Shown here piece after piece: positions 26,753 through 35,429 of a stretch of 64,000 nt of DNA; the stretch's first letter is position 1, and every line of letters starts with the position of its first letter. The notes under the pieces are model-generated. The model had not been told where the DNA came from and made no database searches. It saw nothing but the letters and a program-made list of their open reading frames with translations. The DNA comes from Rhodospirillales bacterium (lineage in GTDB: Bacteria; Pseudomonadota; Alphaproteobacteria; Rhodospirillales; WMHbin7), in the NCBI GenBank assembly GCA_016214125.1, contig JACRPC010000012.1, positions 62,001 to 126,000 of the forward strand. The letters run 5' to 3'. Position numbers and translations under genes: made by a program.

Positions 26753-28600
26753 TTAGCCTTCCGGGTGGAAGTGGTCATAGATTTTTTTCGCCAACGCCCG
26801 GCTGACGCCGGTCACCGTCTGGAGTTCGTCCAAACCGGCCTCGGCCACCGCCCCGCCCGAGCCGAAACGGTGCAAAAGGGCTTTCTTGCGGCCGGCGCCG
26901 ATGCCCTCGATCTCGTCCAGGCCTGACGTCAGAAGGGCGTTGCTGCGCCTGACCCGATGGCTGCCGATGGCGAAACGGTGCGCCTCGTCGCGCAGCCTTT
27001 GCAGGAAATAAAGCGCCGGGTCGCGCGCCGGCAGGGCAAAGGGCTCGCGGCCGGCCAGGACGAAGGTTTCCTTGCCGGCGTTGCGATCGGGTCCCTTGGC
27101 GATGGCGACCAGCGTCACCTCGGCCACCCCCAACTCGTTCAGCGCGCCCTGGGCGGCGGCCAGATGGCCCTTGCCGCCATCGATCAGCACCAGATCGGGC
27201 CAATGGCCCTTGTCGCGTTCGGGGTCTTCCTTTTGCAGGCGCAGGAAGCGGCGGGTCAGCACCTCGCGCATCATGGCGTAATCGTCGCCCGGTGCGATGT
27301 CGGTGGTGCGGATGTTGAACTTGCGGTAATCGGATTTGCGCAGGCCCTCGGGGCCGGCGACGATCATCGCCCCGACCGCGCTGGCGCCCATGACATGGCT
27401 GTTGTCATAGACCTCGATCCGCTCGGGCACGGTTTCCAGACCGAACAGTTCGCCCAACTTGTCCAACAGGTCGCGCTGCTGGGCGTTCTCGGCCAGACGC
27501 CGCGCCAAGGCCTCGCGGCCGTTGACGAGCGCATGCTCGATGACGGCGCGGCGCGGTCCGCGCTTGGGAATTGCCAGCGCGACCTTGTGCCCGGCCCGAA
27601 GCGATAGCGCCTTTTCGATCAGCGACGCTTCGGCGATCTCGTGCGACAAGAGGATCAGGCCCGGCGGCGGCTTGGTGGCGTAGAACTGGCCCAGGAAGGC
27701 CGACAGCACCACCGGCGCCTCCTCGCCCTCGGCCTGGGCGGGAAAATAAGCGCGGTTGCCGAAATTCTGGCCGGCGCGGAAAAAGAAGACCTGAACGCAG
27801 GCCCGTCCGCTTGCCTGATGGATGGCGATCACGTCGGCGTCGGGCAGACCGGGCAGGCTGATGTCCTGGCGGGCCTGGATGCGCGCCAAGGCCCGGATGC
27901 GGTCGCGGTAGAAGGCGGCCTTTTCGTAATCCTGCACCTGGGCGGCCTCGTCCATGCGCGCCGCCAGGGCCTTGCTCACATCCTGGCTCTTGCCGGTGAG
28001 AAAGGCGCGCGCCTCTTCGACCAGGGCGCGATAGGCTTCGGGCGCAATCTTACCCGCGCAGGGGCCCGAGCAGCGCTTGATCTGAAACAAAAGACAAGGA
28101 CGGGTGCGCGACGCGAACACCGCGTCGGAACAGGTTCGCAAAAGAAAGGCGCGGATGAGAACATCGAGCGTCTGGTTGACCGCCAGGGCCGAGGCGAAGG
28201 GACCGAAATAGGTGTTCTTGGAATCGCGGGCGCCGCGATGCTTGACCAGACGCGGCCAAGCGTGATCGTCGGTGATGCGGATATAGGGAAAGGATTTGTC
28301 GTCTTTGAGAAGAATGTTGAAATGCGGGCGAAGCTCCTTGACCAGATTGCTTTCCAGCAACAGCGCCTCGGCTTCGGTGCGGGTCACCACCACCTCGATG
28401 GCGGCGATGCGGGCGATCATCCGTTGCAGACGAACCGGGAAACGGTCGGGCTTGGCGTAGGCGGCGACGCGCTTGCGCAGGCTTTTGGCCTTGCCCACAT
28501 AGAGAACGGCACCCTTGCCGTCGAGCATGCGGTAGACCCCCGCCCCTTGCGGAAGGGTGGGCAGTGCCGCTTCGACGATCGCCGGTCCGCTTTCGGACAT
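26753..28600 (-). CDS. uvrC: Excinuclease ABC subunit C
   Basis: A 615-aa nuclease that makes both incisions in nucleotide excision repair. It has an N-terminal GIY-YIG domain (GVYRMLDGKGAVLYVGKAK, about residues 20-40), a UVR segment near residue 215 (MDEAAQVQDYEKAAFYRDRI), the RNase H-like endonuclease part (IEVYDNSHVMG, LVLIDGGKGHL) and tandem C-terminal HhH motifs. Length is normal. It leads the operon that continues into pgsA and the molybdenum cofactor genes. Confidence 0.97.
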   Translation of the reverse strand: MSESGPAIVEAALPTLPQGAGVYRMLDGKGAVLYVGKAKSLRKRVAAYAKPDRFPVRLQRMIARIAAIEVVVTRTEAEALLLESNLVKELRPHFNILLKDDKSFPYIRITDDHAWPRLVKHRGARDSKNTYFGPFASALAVNQTLDVLIRAFLLRTCSDAVFASRTRPCLLFQIKRCSGPCAGKIAPEAYRALVEEARAFLTGKSQDVSKALAARMDEAAQVQDYEKAAFYRDRIRALARIQARQDISLPGLPDADVIAIHQASGRACVQVFFFRAGQNFGNRAYFPAQAEGEEAPVVLSAFLGQFYATKPPPGLILLSHEIAEASLIEKALSLRAGHKVALAIPKRGPRRAVIEHALVNGREALARRLAENAQQRDLLDKLGELFGLETVPERIEVYDNSHVMGASAVGAMIVAGPEGLRKSDYRKFNIRTTDIAPGDDYAMMREVLTRRFLRLQKEDPERDKGHWPDLVLIDGGKGHLAAAQGALNELGVAEVTLVAIAKGPDRNAGKETFVLAGREPFALPARDPALYFLQRLRDEAHRFAIGSHRVRRSNALLTSGLDEIEGIGAGRKKALLHRFGSGGAVAEAGLDELQTVTGVSRALAKKIYDHFHPEG

Positions 28601-28921
28601 CCGCTTTTCCTAACCCAATTGGGCCATCGCCCTTTCAAATTCCGTCCCGATTCGAGCTATCCACGAAAGCTGTGGAAAACTCTGTTGGCAAGTGCTGGTT
28701 TTTTTGCCCGGAAACCCGAAATCCGAGCCTTTGGATCGATTTGGTCGGCCTTGCCCAAGAAATGGGCACATAAAATAATATATTGATTTTATTGGATTTG
28801 GATGTTTGCAAGCGCAAACAAATCGTCACAAACGGTAAAAATGGCCCGAGATGCCGATGGACGCTACGTAAACCTCCGTGCCGTGTGAACAAGTCGGGCG
28901 CCGGTGGAAAGAGAAAACCCT
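28601..28921. other. AT-rich gap upstream of uvrC with two inverted repeats
   Basis: No gene is supported in this 321-bp gap between the folB stop and the uvrC start. It is AT-rich around 28768-28802, a plausible promoter zone for uvrC. TGTTTGC-AAGC-GCAAACA (28803-28820) is a perfect 7-bp inverted repeat suitable as an operator. TGCCCA-AGAAA-TGGGCA (28752-28768) could be a stem-loop in the uvrC leader. I found no GTTC-N7-GTTC LexA site of the alphaproteobacterial type. Confidence 0.5.
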
Positions 28922-29329
28922 TTATTTCCGGGCATTTTCCCGCTCGATTTCGACGCCGACGCTGGTGGCGTCGGCAAGGATGTCGAGCTTCTCGACCCGC
29001 ACCCGCACGGTGCGCACACGGTCATCCTCAAGGCACATGGCGGCGATGCGCTCGGCCAGCGTCTCCACCAGGTTGATATGCCCGGCCCCCACAATCGCGC
29101 GCACGCCCTCGACGATCTGCTCATAACAGACGACGTGGGCAAGATCGTCGTGCAGATCGCCTTCGGCGACCGCGAGGTCGAGATTGATGCGCACCCGTTG
29201 CGGCCGATCCTGTTCGTGGCGATGAACGCCGATGCGGCCGTCCAGCACCAGGTCGCGCACGAAGACATGGCGGATGAATTGCCTGGCGTCGGCGATGCGA
29301 AGCGGATGGACGGTGGCTTTCTTGGTCAT
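28922..29329 (-). CDS. folB: Dihydroneopterin aldolase
   Basis: A 135-aa FolB-type protein: IFVRDLVLDGRIGVHRHEQD-like opening (here VFVRDLVLDGRIGVHRHE), the QRVRINLDL strand, DLAHVVCYEQIVEGVRAIV, and the catalytic-site region HINLVETLAERIA. It cleaves dihydroneopterin in folate synthesis. It begins 2 nt after the SDR gene ends. Alternative FolX-type epimerase activity cannot be excluded from sequence alone. Confidence 0.9.
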   Translation of the reverse strand: MTKKATVHPLRIADARQFIRHVFVRDLVLDGRIGVHRHEQDRPQRVRINLDLAVAEGDLHDDLAHVVCYEQIVEGVRAIVGAGHINLVETLAERIAAMCLEDDRVRTVRVRVEKLDILADATSVGVEIERENARK

Positions 29330-29331
29330 CG

Positions 29332-30105
29332 TTATTCCTCGGGGTTCGCGGGGGCCGCCGGCTGCGCCCAACCCAGATGCTGGCCGCCATCGAGCGCGAT
29401 CATCTGCCCGGTCATCGCCGGCGCCGAAAGAATATAGCGCACCGCCTGGCAGATTTCCTCGGGGCTGGTGCCGCGACGAAGCGGCATGGCGGCGCATTGG
29501 CGGTCGAACTGGGCCTGGCTCTGGCGCGGGCTGGGCAAAGTCGGACCCGGCCCGACCGCGTTCACCCGCACCCGGGGCGCCAGGGCCAGGGCCAAGGTCT
29601 GGGTCAACGTCCACAGCCCGGCCTTGCTTAGGGTATAGCTGGTGAAATAGGGCGTCAGATTCCAGACCCGCTGGTCGATGATGTTGACGACGTTGCCGGT
29701 GAGGCCCTGGGGAAGCTGGGCGGCGAAGGCTTGGGCCAACACGAAAGGCGCCCGCAAATTGATCTCCATGTGGAGATCCCAGGATTGGCGGGTGGCGGTC
29801 TCGACCGAATCGAGTTCGAACACCGAGGCGTTGTTGATCAGACAGCCCAACGACCCCAGGGCGGCCACGGCGCGCGGCACCAGGCTGGCCACTTCGGCTT
29901 CTTTGGCCAGATCGGCGCCCAGCGCCGCCGCCCGACCGCCCAGGCCCACGATCTCGGCCACCACGGCTTGGGCCGGCGCCTGGGAGCGGTGATAGTGAAC
30001 GGCCACCGCAAAGCCCTGGCGCGCCAGATCGAGCGCCAGGGCGCGGCCGATGCGCAATCCGGCGCCGGTCACCAGCGCGGTCAAGGGGGGCGGGGCTAGG
30101 GTCAT
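29332..30105 (-). CDS. SDR oxidoreductase resembling pteridine reductase/FolM
   Basis: A 257-aa classical short-chain dehydrogenase. The dinucleotide motif is TGAGLRIGRALAL (residues 14-26); the TGxxxRIG form is typical of FolM and PTR1 pteridine reductases rather than TGxxxGIG. NNAS and the catalytic YTLSK follow. Immediate linkage to folB supports reduction of dihydropterins or monapterin. Its ATG overlaps the stop of the K+ channel gene (30105-30102). Substrate is inferred from context. Confidence 0.85.
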   Translation of the reverse strand: MTLAPPPLTALVTGAGLRIGRALALDLARQGFAVAVHYHRSQAPAQAVVAEIVGLGGRAAALGADLAKEAEVASLVPRAVAALGSLGCLINNASVFELDSVETATRQSWDLHMEINLRAPFVLAQAFAAQLPQGLTGNVVNIIDQRVWNLTPYFTSYTLSKAGLWTLTQTLALALAPRVRVNAVGPGPTLPSPRQSQAQFDRQCAAMPLRRGTSPEEICQAVRYILSAPAMTGQMIALDGGQHLGWAQPAAPANPEE

Positions 30106-31145
30106 CGGCGTTCGTCGATCTCCTCGGCGGTGAGGGTGCCATGATACCCCTCAAGGGCGCCGCCGCAATGCGGACAGACGGCGACCGCCAATCCGGACTT
30201 CGCCACCCGATGCAGGATGGCGGCGGCCTCCTCCTCGCTCATGCCCAGGGTCTCGCGCATTTCGTCCAGTTCATGGCGTTCGGCGCGGCTGATGCGGCCA
30301 TCGACCATCGCTTCCGCCACCCGCTCGCGGTATTCCTCGCGCCGCTGGCGGAGCTGCTCGGCGAAGCCGGTGGCGAGAATGCCCGAGGGCAGCGCCACCA
30401 TGCCGACGCCGGCAATCGCCACCAAGCCGGCGAACAGGCGGCCCAAGGGCGTGATCGGCGTGACGTCGCCATAGCCTAGGGTGGTGAGCGTCACCACCGC
30501 CCACCACATGGCGGCCGGAATGTCGGGGAAAGCGTTGGGCTGCGCCGGATGCTCGAAGAGATACATGACGCTGGCGCAAAACACGATCAGGATCGCCAGG
30601 ATGAACAGAATGGCGCCGACCGCCTTGACCTCCTGCTTCAAGACGGCGATCAGCATCGTCATCGCCGAGGAATAGCGGGTGAGCTTGAACACCCGGAGCA
30701 GACGCAGCACCCGCATGGCGCGCAGATCGATCTCGACGAAAATGCCGAGGAAGAAGGGCAGCACCGCCAACAGGTCGATGATCGCCAAGGGCGTCGCCAT
30801 GAAGCGCAGCCGGCCCCAGAGCGGATGATGGAAGCGCCGATCCTCGTGCTCGACCGCCGTCCAGACCCTGAGCGCATATTCGACCGAGAACACCGCCACC
30901 GAGAACAGGTCGAAATAATGGAAGACCGGGCCGTGGGCGATCTGCAGCGTCGCCACCGATTCCAGGATCACCGAGATGATGTTGAGGATGATCAGGCCGA
31001 TCAGCGCGTAATCGACCAGCTTGACCCAGGGGTCCTGATGGCCTTCGCCGCCCAGCATGTGATGGACGCGACGGCGCAGTTTCGGCCGACGCCGACCCTT
31101 GCGGAGGGCCTCGTGCGGGTTGTGGGCATGTGCTGGCGGCGTCAT
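30102..31145 (-). CDS. Voltage-gated-type potassium channel
   Basis: A 347-aa six-helix ion channel. S1 to S4 occupy about residues 40-185, with an Arg-rich S4 (RAMRVLRLLRVFKLTRYS). The pore loop carries the selectivity filter TLGYGD, and S6 follows. The cytoplasmic tail has a helical SHOCT-like stretch (DGRISRAERHELDEM) and a CPHCGG half zinc ribbon. I start at ATG 31145 (MTPPAHAHNPHE). It overlaps the downstream SDR gene by 4 nt, an odd partner for folate genes. Confidence 0.9.
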   Translation of the reverse strand: MTPPAHAHNPHEALRKGRRRPKLRRRVHHMLGGEGHQDPWVKLVDYALIGLIILNIISVILESVATLQIAHGPVFHYFDLFSVAVFSVEYALRVWTAVEHEDRRFHHPLWGRLRFMATPLAIIDLLAVLPFFLGIFVEIDLRAMRVLRLLRVFKLTRYSSAMTMLIAVLKQEVKAVGAILFILAILIVFCASVMYLFEHPAQPNAFPDIPAAMWWAVVTLTTLGYGDVTPITPLGRLFAGLVAIAGVGMVALPSGILATGFAEQLRQRREEYRERVAEAMVDGRISRAERHELDEMRETLGMSEEEAAAILHRVAKSGLAVAVCPHCGGALEGYHGTLTAEEIDERR

Positions 31146-31227
31146 CGTGGCGGCTTCCCTGTTGGGCCGACCATAACCGAAGCCCAGTCCCCGGGAAAGA
31201 ACCCATTCGGCCCGATTTGACAAGGAT

Positions 31228-32760
31228 TTAGCGTTCCATCAACTCGGGCTCGAGAAGGATATGCGCCATCAGCCGATCGACCGGGGTGAAATCGTCGGTG
31301 AGGATCGGTGTGTCGGGATCGGGCGCCAATTCGGCCTCGGGCAAGCGCCGCCAGACGCGGGGGATGCCGCGCGCCGCCGCCACCCGATCGACCGGGCTTG
31401 GCCGATCCGACGCCACCACCAGATAGGTCACCCGGTTGCCCTCGTCGTATTCCTCCTCGTCGAGCCAGGCCTCGACGGCGGCGAAGTCGAGACGCAAGGT
31501 CGCCAGCAGCGCTTTGAGGAAGCGGGGTTGGCGGCGGCTTTCGATGACGTTGATGGCGTAGAAGCCGCCGGGTACCAGACGCGCCGCGATCGCCTGGTGG
31601 AATTCGCGGGTGGTGAGATGAGGGGGGATGCCGATGTCGTGGAAGGCGTCGCCGAACACCACCTGAAAGCGCGGCCGGGCGGGAAGCGCCTGCAAGGCCA
31701 CCCGGGCGTCGCGGTGGTCGATGACGAGGCCGGGCCTTGGGTCGAGCCACAGATGCGCCTGGGCGATGCGCGTCACTGCGGGATCGATCTCGGCCACCAC
31801 CAGATCGGGGTTGGGATCGTCGGCCAGCCAGGCGCGCGGCAAGGTGTAGGCGCCGCCGCCGATGAAGAAGGCCGACCGGCCCTGGGCGCCGAAGCGGCGC
31901 TTCGCCATCTCGTCGGCCAGATGCAGATAGGGGCTGTAGAGCAGCGCCGGGCGTTCGCGGTCGTTGATGCCGTGGCCCAGATGATCGAGCACCAGCACCC
32001 GGCTTTCCCGCCCGCTCTCGGGTGAGAAATCCTGGACCCGGATGCAGTAGTAATCGCTCTCGGCCAGGCATGGGGCGCCAAGCGCTCCCGTTTTTTGCCC
32101 CCAGCCCAACAGCCCCGCCCCCGCCGCCAGCAGCGCCAGGGCGACGCCGCCGCGCCGCCCGGCAAAGAGAAGCGCCAAGAGCCCGTAGACCGCGGCCACC
32201 GCGATCACGGTCGCCGTCGAGCCCAGCCAGGAGAGGAAGAGAAGACCCGCCGCCAGCGTGCCCAGGATGCTGCCCAAGGCGCCCAGGGCGTACATGCGCC
32301 CGATCGCCGGACCGGGTGCCTGGGGCGACAGCCCCACCGCCAACCGGGTGAGGATGGGCGAGACGATGCCGGCGAACAGGCTGGGCAGCAAAAACAGCGC
32401 CCCGGCCAGAACGAGGATGGCGAGCACCGGCGGCGCGCCCGAGGCCAAGAGCGGGGCGGCGATCAGGCGCAGCAGCGGCAGGCACAAGAGACAGGCCAAG
32501 GCCGCCAGGGCGAAGGCCCAGCCGACGCGCAGCCGGGCCTGGGCGTCGTCGATCGCCGGGCCCGCCAGCCGCCCGCCCAGCCAGTGGCCGATCGACAGGC
32601 CGGCCAGCACGGTGGCGATGATCGCCGTCCAACTGTAGAGCGACATGCCGACATAGGGAGCGAGAAGCCGGCCGGCGACGATCTCCAGCACCAGGGCCCC
32701 GGCCGAGCCCAGGAACAAAGCCGCCCCGTAGCCGATCGCCGGCCAATTCCGCTTCCCCAT
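31228..32760 (-). CDS. Fused membrane domain / spermidine-synthase-like protein
   Basis: A 510-aa protein. The first half (about residues 10-220) is eight or so hydrophobic helices of the MFS-like module found in fused MFS/spermidine synthases. The second half is a methyltransferase-fold aminopropyltransferase-like domain (FIGGGAYTLPRAWL, VVAEIDPAVTRIA, VVFGDAFHD). Decarboxylated SAM-dependent activity is unproven for such fusions. I start at MGKRNWPAIGYG (ATG 32760), leaving a 73-bp divergent gap to the DsrE gene. Confidence 0.85.
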   Translation of the reverse strand: MGKRNWPAIGYGAALFLGSAGALVLEIVAGRLLAPYVGMSLYSWTAIIATVLAGLSIGHWLGGRLAGPAIDDAQARLRVGWAFALAALACLLCLPLLRLIAAPLLASGAPPVLAILVLAGALFLLPSLFAGIVSPILTRLAVGLSPQAPGPAIGRMYALGALGSILGTLAAGLLFLSWLGSTATVIAVAAVYGLLALLFAGRRGGVALALLAAGAGLLGWGQKTGALGAPCLAESDYYCIRVQDFSPESGRESRVLVLDHLGHGINDRERPALLYSPYLHLADEMAKRRFGAQGRSAFFIGGGAYTLPRAWLADDPNPDLVVAEIDPAVTRIAQAHLWLDPRPGLVIDHRDARVALQALPARPRFQVVFGDAFHDIGIPPHLTTREFHQAIAARLVPGGFYAINVIESRRQPRFLKALLATLRLDFAAVEAWLDEEEYDEGNRVTYLVVASDRPSPVDRVAAARGIPRVWRRLPEAELAPDPDTPILTDDFTPVDRLMAHILLEPELMER

Positions 32761-32833
32761 CGATCGTCCGCCACGTTTCCCCGGATGGTCGCTTATGCTA
32801 GCATGAGCCCGCCATCGGCACGGGAGGATTTCG

Positions 32834-33274
32834 ATGATGCGCGCGATCATGGGCCTGGCGCTGGCGTTGCTCCTCGCCCTTCCGGCGCAAGCCGGCGAAA
32901 CCAAGCTGGCGGAACCGAAACCCGACTGGAACAAGCCGCGCCGGATCGTCTTGCAGATGAGCCAGGCCGAGCGGGCCGACGCCATTCTCACCAACGCGGT
33001 CAACCTGCAAAAATTCTACGGCCAGGACAATGTCAAGATCGCCCTGGTGGCCTATGGCAACGGTGTGCGCGCGCTCTTGAAGGACGAGAGCAAGGTGGCG
33101 GCGCGCATCCAAAGCCTTAAGCAATACGAGGTCGAGTTCGTCGCCTGCGGCAACACGCTGGAGACCATCGGCAAGAAGGAAGCCGACCTTCTGCCCGGCG
33201 TCACCAGCACCTCGACCGGCCTGGCCGAAATCACCGAACGCGCGCTGTCCGGCTGGACGGTGCTTGTGCCCTAG
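32834..33274 (+). CDS. Periplasmic DsrE-family protein
   Basis: A 146-aa protein with a Sec signal peptide (about 20 residues, cleaved after AQA) and a DsrE/F-like fold. RRIVLQMSQAERADAILTNA is followed by VKIALVAYGNGVRALL and the single Cys in VEFVACGNTL. DsrE-like proteins bind or pass sulfur; related secreted forms are common in sox regions. GGGAGG lies 6 nt before the ATG. It is followed by a SoxW-like thioredoxin 10 nt on, so both likely serve the sulfur oxidation system. Confidence 0.88.
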   Translation: MMRAIMGLALALLLALPAQAGETKLAEPKPDWNKPRRIVLQMSQAERADAILTNAVNLQKFYGQDNVKIALVAYGNGVRALLKDESKVAARIQSLKQYEVEFVACGNTLETIGKKEADLLPGVTSTSTGLAEITERALSGWTVLVP

Positions 33275-33284
33275 GGAGGCTCTC

Positions 33285-33890
33285 ATGCGTCGCACGCCGA
33301 TCGCCCTGACTTTCGTCTTCGCCCTGCTGCTCGGGCCCACCCTGGCCCCGGCGGCCGAGCCCAAGGTCAATGACGACGGGCTCTACACCCAGGATTGGTT
33401 TAAGGCCACCAGCTTCCTTATCCTCAAGGAAGATCTGGCGGAAGCGACCGCCAAGGGCCGGCGGCTGGCGATCTTGTGGGAGCAGAAGGGCTGCCCCTAT
33501 TGCAAGGAGATGCACGCCATCAGCCTGGCCGACCCCAAGACCAGCGCCTACATCCGCGAGCGCTTCGACATTCTGCAGCTCAATCTGTGGGGCGACCGCG
33601 AGGTCGAGGATTTCGACGGCCAAAAGCTTTCCGAAAAGGAACTGGCCCGCAAATACCGCATCAACTTCACCCCCACGGTGCAGTTCTTCCCGGAAAGCCC
33701 GGCCGAGCTGGCGGGCAAGAAGGGCGAGGCGGCCGAGGTAGCCCGCCTGCCCGGATTCTTCCGGCCATTCCACTTCCTCGGCATGTTCGAATATGTGCAG
33801 GAGAAGCGCTACGCCAAGGGCCAGGACTTCCAGCGCTACATCATGGAACGAGCCGAGGCGGCAAGGGCCAGGGGCGAGCGGATTCAGTAG
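33285..33890 (+). CDS. soxW: Periplasmic thioredoxin-like protein, SoxW type
   Basis: A 201-aa protein with a signal peptide (about 24 residues) and a thioredoxin fold containing CPYC (Cys70, Cys73) in LWEQKGCPYCKEMHA. The NFTPTVQFFPE cis-Pro region and a GMFEYV segment near the end match SoxW-like reductases. It should keep SoxYZ or other Sox thiols reduced, receiving electrons from CcdA encoded downstream. I start at ATG 33285 because GGGAGG precedes it. Gene name by similarity and context. Confidence 0.8.
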   Translation: MRRTPIALTFVFALLLGPTLAPAAEPKVNDDGLYTQDWFKATSFLILKEDLAEATAKGRRLAILWEQKGCPYCKEMHAISLADPKTSAYIRERFDILQLNLWGDREVEDFDGQKLSEKELARKYRINFTPTVQFFPESPAELAGKKGEAAEVARLPGFFRPFHFLGMFEYVQEKRYAKGQDFQRYIMERAEAARARGERIQ

Positions 33891-33891
33891 C

Positions 33892-34077
33892 GATCCGCGC
33901 CCGCTTGGCGCCGCTTTGCGCCCGGTTGCGACCGCCTTGATGCCGGTCTTGGCCCGCTTGGCGCCGCTTTGAACAGATTAAGCCGTTGATATTACACGAT
34001 TCACCACGGTTTTCGGCGCATTTTTTTAGCATTTTTCTACATAGCGCCATGAAAATATTATGAATTTTCGTCACTCC
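33892..34077 (-). repeat. Dispersed repeat, copy 2
   Basis: Read on the minus strand this aligns with 2868-3063 across the AT-rich block (TGACGAAAATTCAT, GGCGCTA, GAAAAATGCTAAAA, TGCGCCG, GTGAATCG, ATCAACGGCTTA, TCAAAGCGGCGC) and then enters the same kind of array. Units such as CAAGCGGGC and CAACCGGGCG recur every 9-12 bp. It begins directly behind the soxW stop codon. A weak reading frame is shared by both copies, but most codon differences change the amino acid, so coding is unlikely. Confidence 0.75.
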
Positions 34078-34386
34078 GAGACTCGTTCACAACACCAGAC
34101 GCCGCCAACCAGATAACGCCTTATAAAGACAAGCCGAAATGAACGATTTTGACCCTGTCTTACAGCCGCCGCCAACCCTTGGGGCCGGGGCATAGTTCTG
34201 TATTTGTATTCTATTACCAGAAATTTGTCAAGTCTTTTTTCCAGCGATCTCGCCCAGATACGGAACAAAACATGGGCCTGGCTTGGGGTGCCGGCCGCCT
34301 TGCCGGGCTGGCCGGGATGCGAAGGCCTGGCGGGCGGGCAATTGGGACGAGGCCTTGGGGCCAAACAGCCTACCCCACCAGGACGC
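34078..34386. other. Non-coding gap before brnTA
   Basis: No supported gene. The stretch is AT-rich at 34190-34240 and then GC-rich (34270-34370). I see no clear repeat, hairpin with T run or RNA gene here. Together with repeat copy 2 it separates the soxW-like gene from brnTA by 530 bp. Confidence 0.5.
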
Positions 34387-34415
34387 TTGTCGGCCGATGT
34401 ATTTGTGGATACAAT
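34387..34415 (+). promoter_or_regulatory. brnTA promoter with inverted repeat
   Basis: TTGTCG (34387-34392), a 17-bp spacer and TACAAT (34410-34415). TGTAT-TTGTGG-ATACA (34398-34413) is an inverted repeat between and over the -10, suited to BrnA autorepression. The predicted start is at or beside the brnT ATG (34421), so the message would be leaderless. Confidence 0.6.
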
Positions 34416-34420
34416 AACCC

Positions 34421-34700
34421 ATGCTCACCTGGGACGAATCCAAACGCGCTCAAACGCTGGCCGAGCGTGGATTGGATTTCGCCGATGCGGAAGAGTTGTT
34501 CGCCGGTCGCCATTTCACCAGCCCCGACGAGCGAAGGAATTACGGGAGAGCCCCGATTTGTTTCCGCTGGCCGGATCAAGGGAAGCTTCATCGTCCTGGT
34601 CTGGACGCCGAGGGGAAAGAGCCGACGCATTATCTCGATGAGGTATGGACATGAATGGGAAGAGGCCCGCTACCGCGAACACCTGGACGGACCCCGATGA
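34421..34700 (+). pseudogene. brnT: BrnT-family toxin, frameshifted
   Basis: The first 42 codons (MLTWDESKRAQTLAERGLDF onward, to DERRNYG) match the BrnT N terminus. The BrnT C terminus continues one frame later: EPRFVSAGRIKGSFIVLVWT, then GKSRRIISMRYGHEWEEA. Joining the two needs removal of one base near 34540 (the A after TACGGG). BrnT is a RelE-like RNase neutralised by BrnA. As written the toxin is truncated and changed after residue 42. Either the toxin has been inactivated while its antitoxin survives, or there is a sequencing error or a recoding event. Confidence 0.8.
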
Positions 34701-34923
34701 CGCACCGGAGCTGACCGAAGCCTGGTTCGTCAAGGCCGATCTCTACCAGGGCGCCAAGCGGCTTCGCAAGGGCGGGCGGCCGAAATCGCCGGCGCCCAAG
34801 CAGGCGATCAACATTCGCTTGAGCCCCGAAGTGCTCGCCTATTTCCGCGCCACCGGCAAGGGCTGGCAATCGCGCGTCAACGCCATCTTGCAGAAATACA
34901 TGCAGGCCCATCGCGGCGGATAG
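34651..34923 (+). CDS. brnA: BrnA-family antitoxin
   Basis: A 90-aa antitoxin starting MNGKRPATANTWTDPDD (ATG 34651; another in-frame ATG lies 6 nt upstream). The middle ELTEAWFVKADLYQGAKRLR region contacts the toxin, and the C-terminal RHH-type DNA-binding part contains KQAINIRLSPEVLAYFRATG. It is intact although brnT is frameshifted, and overlaps the end of the toxin frame. It likely represses the operon at the inverted repeat near 34398-34413. Confidence 0.9.
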   Translation: MNGKRPATANTWTDPDDAPELTEAWFVKADLYQGAKRLRKGGRPKSPAPKQAINIRLSPEVLAYFRATGKGWQSRVNAILQKYMQAHRGG

Positions 34924-34931
34924 GCTTGGTC

Positions 34932-35429
34932 TTATTCCACCGGCAAGAACATCCGCCGCTCCGCGCCTTGGAGCGGCACGAGGCCATAGGCCGACCAGAA
35001 GGCGCGCACCGCATCGTCGATCGGATCGACCACCAGTGCCGCCATCGCCACATGTTCCGCCGCCCGCTTGGTGCGCAGCAACGCGTCGGCGATCAGGATG
35101 CCGCCCAGGCCTCGTCCGGCCACCGTGCGATCGACCGCCAAGCGGCCGATCAAGGCGGCCGGGATCGGATGGCGGGGCAAGCGGCGGGCCTGGTCGGGCG
35201 GCAGGTGGGCGGGCATGACCGCCACCGCGCTTAGGCTGTAGAAGCCCAAGATGCGCCGGGGTTGCCCGATGGCCGTTGCCACGAACACCCGCGCCATGCC
35301 GCGCCGCCCGTCCTGCCCGGCCTGTTGGGCAAGGTAGCGGTCGAGCGCCGCATGGCCGGAATCGAAGTCCCCGCGATCATGGCTTGGCCCCAGCGGCTCG
35401 ATCCGGATCGAATCCGGGGCGAAGCTCAC
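34932..35429 (-). CDS. GNAT acetyltransferase toxin (AtaT/TacT-like)
   Basis: A 165-aa GNAT protein. After IRIEPLGPSHDRGDFDSGHA come the DRYLAQQAGQDG segment, GFYSLSAVAV, and the acetyl-CoA-binding motif GRLAVDRTVAGRGLGGILIA. Related toxins acetylate aminoacyl-tRNA and stop translation. The start is GTG at 35429, overlapping the antitoxin stop as GTGA; the longer frame upstream overlaps the antitoxin. Pairing with a DUF1778 protein is diagnostic. The pair lies between brnA and ccdA. Confidence 0.9.
   Translation of the reverse strand: MSFAPDSIRIEPLGPSHDRGDFDSGHAALDRYLAQQAGQDGRRGMARVFVATAIGQPRRILGFYSLSAVAVMPAHLPPDQARRLPRHPIPAALIGRLAVDRTVAGRGLGGILIADALLRTKRAAEHVAMAALVVDPIDDAVRAFWSAYGLVPLQGAERRMFLPVE

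Noticed and set aside
28601-28921. LexA box upstream of uvrC
   Set aside because: No GTTC-N7-GTTC motif of the alphaproteobacterial type could be found in the gap.
31142-32746. 534-codon minus-strand frame with Arg/Gly-rich translation
   Set aside because: Out-of-frame shadow of the spermidine-synthase-like gene.
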